A stretch of 64,000 nucleotides of DNA from Mariniflexile litorale (GTDB lineage Bacteria; Bacteroidota; Bacteroidia; Flavobacteriales; Flavobacteriaceae), in contig NZ_CP155618.1 of assembly GCF_031128465.2 (NCBI RefSeq), positions 505,501-569,500 of the forward strand. Reading direction: 5' to 3'. The notes beneath the pieces were generated by a model. That model was not told the DNA's origin. It made no database searches and worked only from the letters and a program-made list of their open reading frames with translations. Positions 60,079 to 64,000 of the stretch are shown one piece after another (positions within the stretch are counted from its first letter, which is position 1; each line of letters begins with the position of its first letter). A program made the position numbers and the translations under genes.

Positions 60079-61974
60079 TCATATTTTCTGAATTTTTAAA
60101 ATGACAGATTCTAAAGCTTTTAAGCTAATAGCAATAGTGCCTTCACCATTTTTAATGACAAATTGAGACGAAAACGTATCATATAATTCATCCTTCACTA
60201 AATAACTACCCGTTTTTAATTGCCAGCTTGTAACAATATCTTGAGGTATTTTTAATTGGAATTTTTGATTAGTATCGGCATCAAAATTAGATACAACAAT
60301 TAACTTTTCATCGGCACTCCAACGTACAAACGATAGTATTTTATCATTATAATTTTTAGTGTTTTTTCGATTGAACAGGTGAATGTCTTGGTAGTTTCCT
60401 GCTAATGCTGAACTGTTAATGGTGACATTCAATAAACGTTTATAAAAATCGCGTAATGCTTTTTCGTTCTCAGTAGATTGTCCACCGTCAAACTGTTTAT
60501 CATTAACCCAACGTTGTAAGTGAGGCACTCCAATATAATCGAAAATGGAAGTTCTGGAAGGTTTGCCAAATCCCGCATCTTCTTCTGCAGACTCGCCTAA
60601 TTCTTGTCCAAAATATAGCATAGTCGGCGAAGTACTTATGGTCGCCGAAACAACCATCGCTGGTTTTCCTTTTTCTGCACTTCCTGCAAATTCTATACTA
60701 GCAATTCGCTGCTCATCGTGGTTTTCTAAAAAGTGCAGCATGTGGTGTTCAATATCTTTCAAACCCTCTTGTATGGGCGGTATATTATCGGTTTTTCCAT
60801 ACCCTTGCATCACATGTTTTAGGGTATCATATAATTGAACTTTATCGTATAGATAATCTATTTTTCCTTTTTTAATATAATCTCTATACAGATTTGGATT
60901 ATACACTTCAGCCATTAAAAAAGCATCTGGGTTTTTCATTTTAATGTTAGAGTTCATATAACTCCAAAACTCAACCGGCACCATTTCTGCCATGTCATAA
61001 CGGAAACCATCAACACCAAAAGCGATCCAATAGAGTGCAATATCTTTAAATTTTTTCCAAGAGTTTGGCACTGTTTTATCGTTCCAGAACTCAGCATGTT
61101 TTTTATAATTTTCATTTTCAAAACCTGCAGGTAGTTCCTCAAAATCTTTTTTACCATCTGGAGAAATACCATAATTAATTTTAACGGTTTCATACCAATC
61201 GTTTGCATGGGGTTGCGATAATTGAGATCCATTTCCTGTCCATTTTGCTGGGTTTTCATCAAATTCATGATCCTCTAATAGATGATTTTCTTTGCCTAAA
61301 GGCGAATAATCTGGTTCCCAAACTGGGACTTTAAAAGTTTCTTTGGGATTGTAATAAAAGTTATTATTCACATCATAAACTTTCGATTTATCATCTGAAG
61401 CACCAAAATCTTCCACCCCTTTAGGGTTAGTTAAACTTTGATAATTTCGTGCTACATGATTAGGTACAATATCAATAATCACTTGTAATCCTGCTAAATG
61501 AGTTCTATCTACTAAAGCTTTAAACTCTTGCAATCTATTTTCAATATTTACAGCCAAATCAGGATTTACATTGTAATAATCTTTTACAGCATAAGGTGAA
61601 CCTGCGCGTCCTTTTACCACATCGGGGTCGTCGTTAGAAATTCCGTATTTAGTATAATCTGTAATCACATTGTGATGCGGCACACCTGTGTACCAAACAT
61701 GCGTAACGCCCAAATCTTTAATTTCTTTTAGTGCTTTATCTGTAAAATCGTTAAACTTGCCCACACCATTTTCTTCAAGAGTGCCCCAAGGTTTATTATT
61801 AGAGTTAGTATTACCAAATAAACGTGTAAACACCTGATAAACAACTTGTTTTTTTTGCTTATTTGAAACAGATACTTCTGGAAGTATATTTGCTTTTTTT
61901 TCTTTACAACCGTTAAGTGATACTAAAAATAAGATAAAAATAAGGCGATGAATGTAGGCTAAAAATCGTTTCAT
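60079..61974 (-). CDS. Alpha-amylase family (GH13) lipoprotein
   Basis: A 631-residue GH13 enzyme anchored as a lipoprotein (LNGCKEK, Cys23), so periplasmic or on the surface. Barrel residues: VIIDIVPNHVARNYQS, nucleophile Asp327 in GFRYDMAEM, acid/base Glu356 in AFLMAEVYN, and stabiliser Asp420 in FLENHDEQ; the C-terminal beta domain ends the chain. It should cut alpha-1,4-glucan or smaller maltooligosaccharides. Three bases downstream of the second GH13 gene, so one transcript. Typical Sus-type enzyme; the exact product pattern cannot be told. Confidence 0.9.
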   Translation of the reverse strand: MKRFLAYIHRLIFILFLVSLNGCKEKKANILPEVSVSNKQKKQVVYQVFTRLFGNTNSNNKPWGTLEENGVGKFNDFTDKALKEIKDLGVTHVWYTGVPHHNVITDYTKYGISNDDPDVVKGRAGSPYAVKDYYNVNPDLAVNIENRLQEFKALVDRTHLAGLQVIIDIVPNHVARNYQSLTNPKGVEDFGASDDKSKVYDVNNNFYYNPKETFKVPVWEPDYSPLGKENHLLEDHEFDENPAKWTGNGSQLSQPHANDWYETVKINYGISPDGKKDFEELPAGFENENYKKHAEFWNDKTVPNSWKKFKDIALYWIAFGVDGFRYDMAEMVPVEFWSYMNSNIKMKNPDAFLMAEVYNPNLYRDYIKKGKIDYLYDKVQLYDTLKHVMQGYGKTDNIPPIQEGLKDIEHHMLHFLENHDEQRIASIEFAGSAEKGKPAMVVSATISTSPTMLYFGQELGESAEEDAGFGKPSRTSIFDYIGVPHLQRWVNDKQFDGGQSTENEKALRDFYKRLLNVTINSSALAGNYQDIHLFNRKNTKNYNDKILSFVRWSADEKLIVVSNFDADTNQKFQLKIPQDIVTSWQLKTGSYLVKDELYDTFSSQFVIKNGEGTIAISLKALESVILKIQKI

Positions 61975-61977
61975 TAA

Positions 61978-63924
61978 TTAGAATTTAGTTGTTAAAATGG
62001 TGATTCCTTTTGAATTTAATACCATTTCACCTTTCCAAACAAAAGTTTCATTAGTTATAATATTTTTTAAGTTTTTTCCTTTCAACCCAATTTCATCATA
62101 ACGTTTTAAATCGATTGTTATCGGACTGTCGTTTTTGTTTATTATAACAGCAACTGTTTCTCCTTCAATAATTCTAAACAGTAAGTAAGTACCCATAAAT
62201 GGCGCAAAGTGGATGGTTTTTCCGCTGTGAATGGCTTTGCTATTTTTACGATAATTCAATAACTGTTTAACAAAACCTTGCATATCCTTTTGCTCATCAT
62301 TTAAGCTTTTACCAGTAAATGCATTTACAGTATCTCCTTCCCAACCACCAGGAAAATCGGTACGAATCAATCCATGATCACCTGGGTTAACCGAATCGTT
62401 CATTAAAATTTCGGTCCCGTAATATATTTGAGGAATTCGAGGTAATGCTAACATATAACCCAAGGTTATTTTTGTATTCACCACATCTTCCTTCAATTGG
62501 GTAAAAATACGACTCATATCGTGGTTGTCGGGGAAAATCATAATATCTTTAGGTGAAGCGTAGTGAAAATCGTTCGCCAACCCTTCATACATTTTAATCA
62601 AACCGGTGTCCCAACTTTCGTATTCATTCAATCCATTTACTATTTGACCTTGCATAGCAAAATCCATAGGTGATTTTAAATTAGATTTATATCCATCTCT
62701 ATTGTTAGCTCCATTTTGCCAATACCCAATAATTAAAGGGTTATAACTCCATTCTTCGCCAACAATACTAAAATTAGGATACTGCTCCATAATAGCTCCC
62801 GCCCACTGACTCATAAACTCTTTATCGGAATATGGATACGTATCTTGACGAATACCACTCAAACCAGCCGTTTCAATCCACCAAATACTATTTTGGATTA
62901 GGTATTTTGCCATAAAGGGATTGCGTTGATTTAAATCTGGCATTCCAGACACAAACCAACCATTGCTCATTTCTTCTTTATCTTTTTTAGACGAATAAAT
63001 ATCTTGGTTACTGGTACGTCTGTGATTGGTTGTAATGGTTGCTTGATTGTTCCATGAATCTTTATTTTCTTCGTAGTTTTCTTGGTAATTCACCCAATTT
63101 TTAAAGGGTAAATCCTTCATCCACCAATGTTCTAATCCGCAATGGTTAGCCACTTGATCCATAATAAGCTTTATCCCTTTGTCTTTGGTTTGATGTGCTA
63201 ACTCCAGATAGTCTCCTAAAGTTCCAAAACGAGAATCAATTTCATAAAAATCCGTCATAGCATACCCATGATATGAACCACTTGGCATATTGTTGGTCAA
63301 CAACGGGCACGGCCAAATGGCCGTAAAACCCATACTTTCGATATAATCCAAATGATTAATCATCCCGCGAATATCTCCACCATGTCGCGCGTAGTTATTG
63401 GTTCTATCAATCGTTTTTTCAAGTAAATTTTGGTTAATGTCGTTTGAAGAATCGCCATTAGAAAATCGATCTGGTGTGATGAGATAAATTACATCGGAGC
63501 TATCAAAACCGATATAGTCTTCTGCAGGTTTCTTCCTTGATTTCAATTCATAAGTTTGTATTTTTTTAACACCGTTTTCAAATTTAAAAACAATATTTAA
63601 TTTTCCTGCTTTGGCCGTTTTATCAATATATAAATCTATAAACAAGTAGTTTTCACTATCGGTCTTATGTACTTTTTTAATTGACACTCCTGCATAATCT
63701 ATTTCGGGGAAAGCATTAATAATGTTTGGATGCTTTACCAATAACTGCAATTCACTGTTTTTAAATCCTACCCACCAATTTGAGGGCTCAATTCGTTCAA
63801 TATCGTTGTGTTCCTCTACTACACTATTTATATGAGCTGTAATAGTGTTTTCTGTTTTTATATAGGTTAACGGCATATTTAAAACCGTTAACCAAATAAT
63901 AAATATACTACTTACTTTAACCAT
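61978..63924 (-). CDS. GH13 cyclomaltodextrinase/neopullulanase-like enzyme (SusA-like)
   Basis: A 648-residue exported GH13 enzyme with an N-terminal cyclomaltodextrinase-type beta domain (about 38-128: IERIEPSNWWVGFKNSELQL), a catalytic barrel (about 140-540: nucleophile Asp361 in GIRQDTYPY, acid/base Glu390 in VGEEW, stabiliser Asp469 in FPDNHD) and a C-terminal domain. The signal segment is weak (about 5-20). SusA/neopullulanase enzymes hydrolyse starch fragments and pullulan in the periplasm. The next genes of the locus (susC/D-like) would lie beyond 64000, which is inference. Confidence 0.88.
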   Translation of the reverse strand: MVKVSSIFIIWLTVLNMPLTYIKTENTITAHINSVVEEHNDIERIEPSNWWVGFKNSELQLLVKHPNIINAFPEIDYAGVSIKKVHKTDSENYLFIDLYIDKTAKAGKLNIVFKFENGVKKIQTYELKSRKKPAEDYIGFDSSDVIYLITPDRFSNGDSSNDINQNLLEKTIDRTNNYARHGGDIRGMINHLDYIESMGFTAIWPCPLLTNNMPSGSYHGYAMTDFYEIDSRFGTLGDYLELAHQTKDKGIKLIMDQVANHCGLEHWWMKDLPFKNWVNYQENYEENKDSWNNQATITTNHRRTSNQDIYSSKKDKEEMSNGWFVSGMPDLNQRNPFMAKYLIQNSIWWIETAGLSGIRQDTYPYSDKEFMSQWAGAIMEQYPNFSIVGEEWSYNPLIIGYWQNGANNRDGYKSNLKSPMDFAMQGQIVNGLNEYESWDTGLIKMYEGLANDFHYASPKDIMIFPDNHDMSRIFTQLKEDVVNTKITLGYMLALPRIPQIYYGTEILMNDSVNPGDHGLIRTDFPGGWEGDTVNAFTGKSLNDEQKDMQGFVKQLLNYRKNSKAIHSGKTIHFAPFMGTYLLFRIIEGETVAVIINKNDSPITIDLKRYDEIGLKGKNLKNIITNETFVWKGEMVLNSKGITILTTKF

Positions 63925-64000
63925 TTTTTATTCATTTTGAATGAAACTTAACAAATACATGCAACTTTTAATAAAACCTCTAAAAAAACATATCTTACTT
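63925..64000. other. Upstream flank at window end
   Basis: 76 bases before the SusA-like start; no complete gene or promoter can be supported here. Confidence 0.4.

Noticed and set aside
59922-60104. 60-residue frame on the plus strand
   Set aside because: TTG start, odd Cys/Lys/Phe-rich composition, overlaps the end of the GH13 gene on the other strand.

Overview
The window is chromosomal DNA of a low-GC member of the Bacteroidota, most likely the family Flavobacteriaceae. The evidence is a type IX secretion C-terminal sorting domain, promoters of the Bacteroidetes form TTG-N19-TAnnTTTG (clearest upstream of rpmH and rpmE2), few Shine-Dalgarno sequences, a CarB without the allosteric domain, and many families typical of this group (DUF4199, head-GIN/DUF2807, GlmU-like, SatD-DUF3307, MbnP). 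Genus cannot be fixed from the sequence. I see no phage, insertion sequence, CRISPR array, rRNA or tRNA; most of the window is core or moderately accessory chromosome.

Layout. 1-3859 is a vitamin B12 uptake locus: the start of a BtuB-like TonB receptor behind a cobalamin riboswitch (minus strand), divergent from btuF-btuC-btuD. 3954-7680 holds rmuC, a small membrane protein, a satD-DUF3307 pair behind a repeat-rich control region, and a hotdog thioesterase. 7733-10859 has carB and rpmH on the minus strand. 11151-20886 is a mixed housekeeping stretch: TPR protein, lytic transglycosylase, hydrolase, small acetyltransferase, mtaB, an orphan oligopeptide-type binding lipoprotein, YhhN-like protein, PD40 propeller protein, GlmU-like nucleotidyltransferase and rpmE2. 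21045-28119 runs on the plus strand: DUF4199, glycosyltransferase, phosphohexomutase, MsbA-like exporter, then an ECF sigma factor, probable anti-sigma factor and CpxP/Spy-like protein.

28254-34410 has a GH63-type glucosidase, a GH43 enzyme, a PlsC-like acyltransferase, a CoA-type NUDIX hydrolase and a cyclophilin lipoprotein. 34449-42162 has a TRIC channel with an octanucleotide tandem repeat before its start, an RDD protein, and a tight SpoIIM / membrane / DUF4129 / DUF4350 / MoxR / DUF58 operon. 42221-43737 is a divergent dps-oxyR pair. 43831-47192 is a metal locus: small Cys/His protein, MbnP-like lipoprotein, MbnH-like di-heme protein, and an outer-membrane protein with a His/Cys-rich N-terminus. 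47262-52951 has a small conserved-looking protein, a 1004-residue T9SS-sorted surface protein, AIM24, DUF4442 and DUF4870 proteins. 53153-57056 is a PadR / PspC / two head-GIN operon. 57082-59655 is a YceI / porin-like / YceI operon, and 60079-63924 two GH13 enzymes that look like the start of a starch-use locus continuing beyond the window.

The observations I rate highest are the MbnP-MbnH cassette with a hairpin between its genes; a Crp/Fnr-like palindrome at the same distance (about -42) from -7 boxes in front of both the B12 locus and the YceI operon; the 28-bp repeats plus palindrome in front of satD; the eight-copy octamer repeat before the TRIC start; and an 82-bp structured, tRNA-like intergenic element at 52991-53072.
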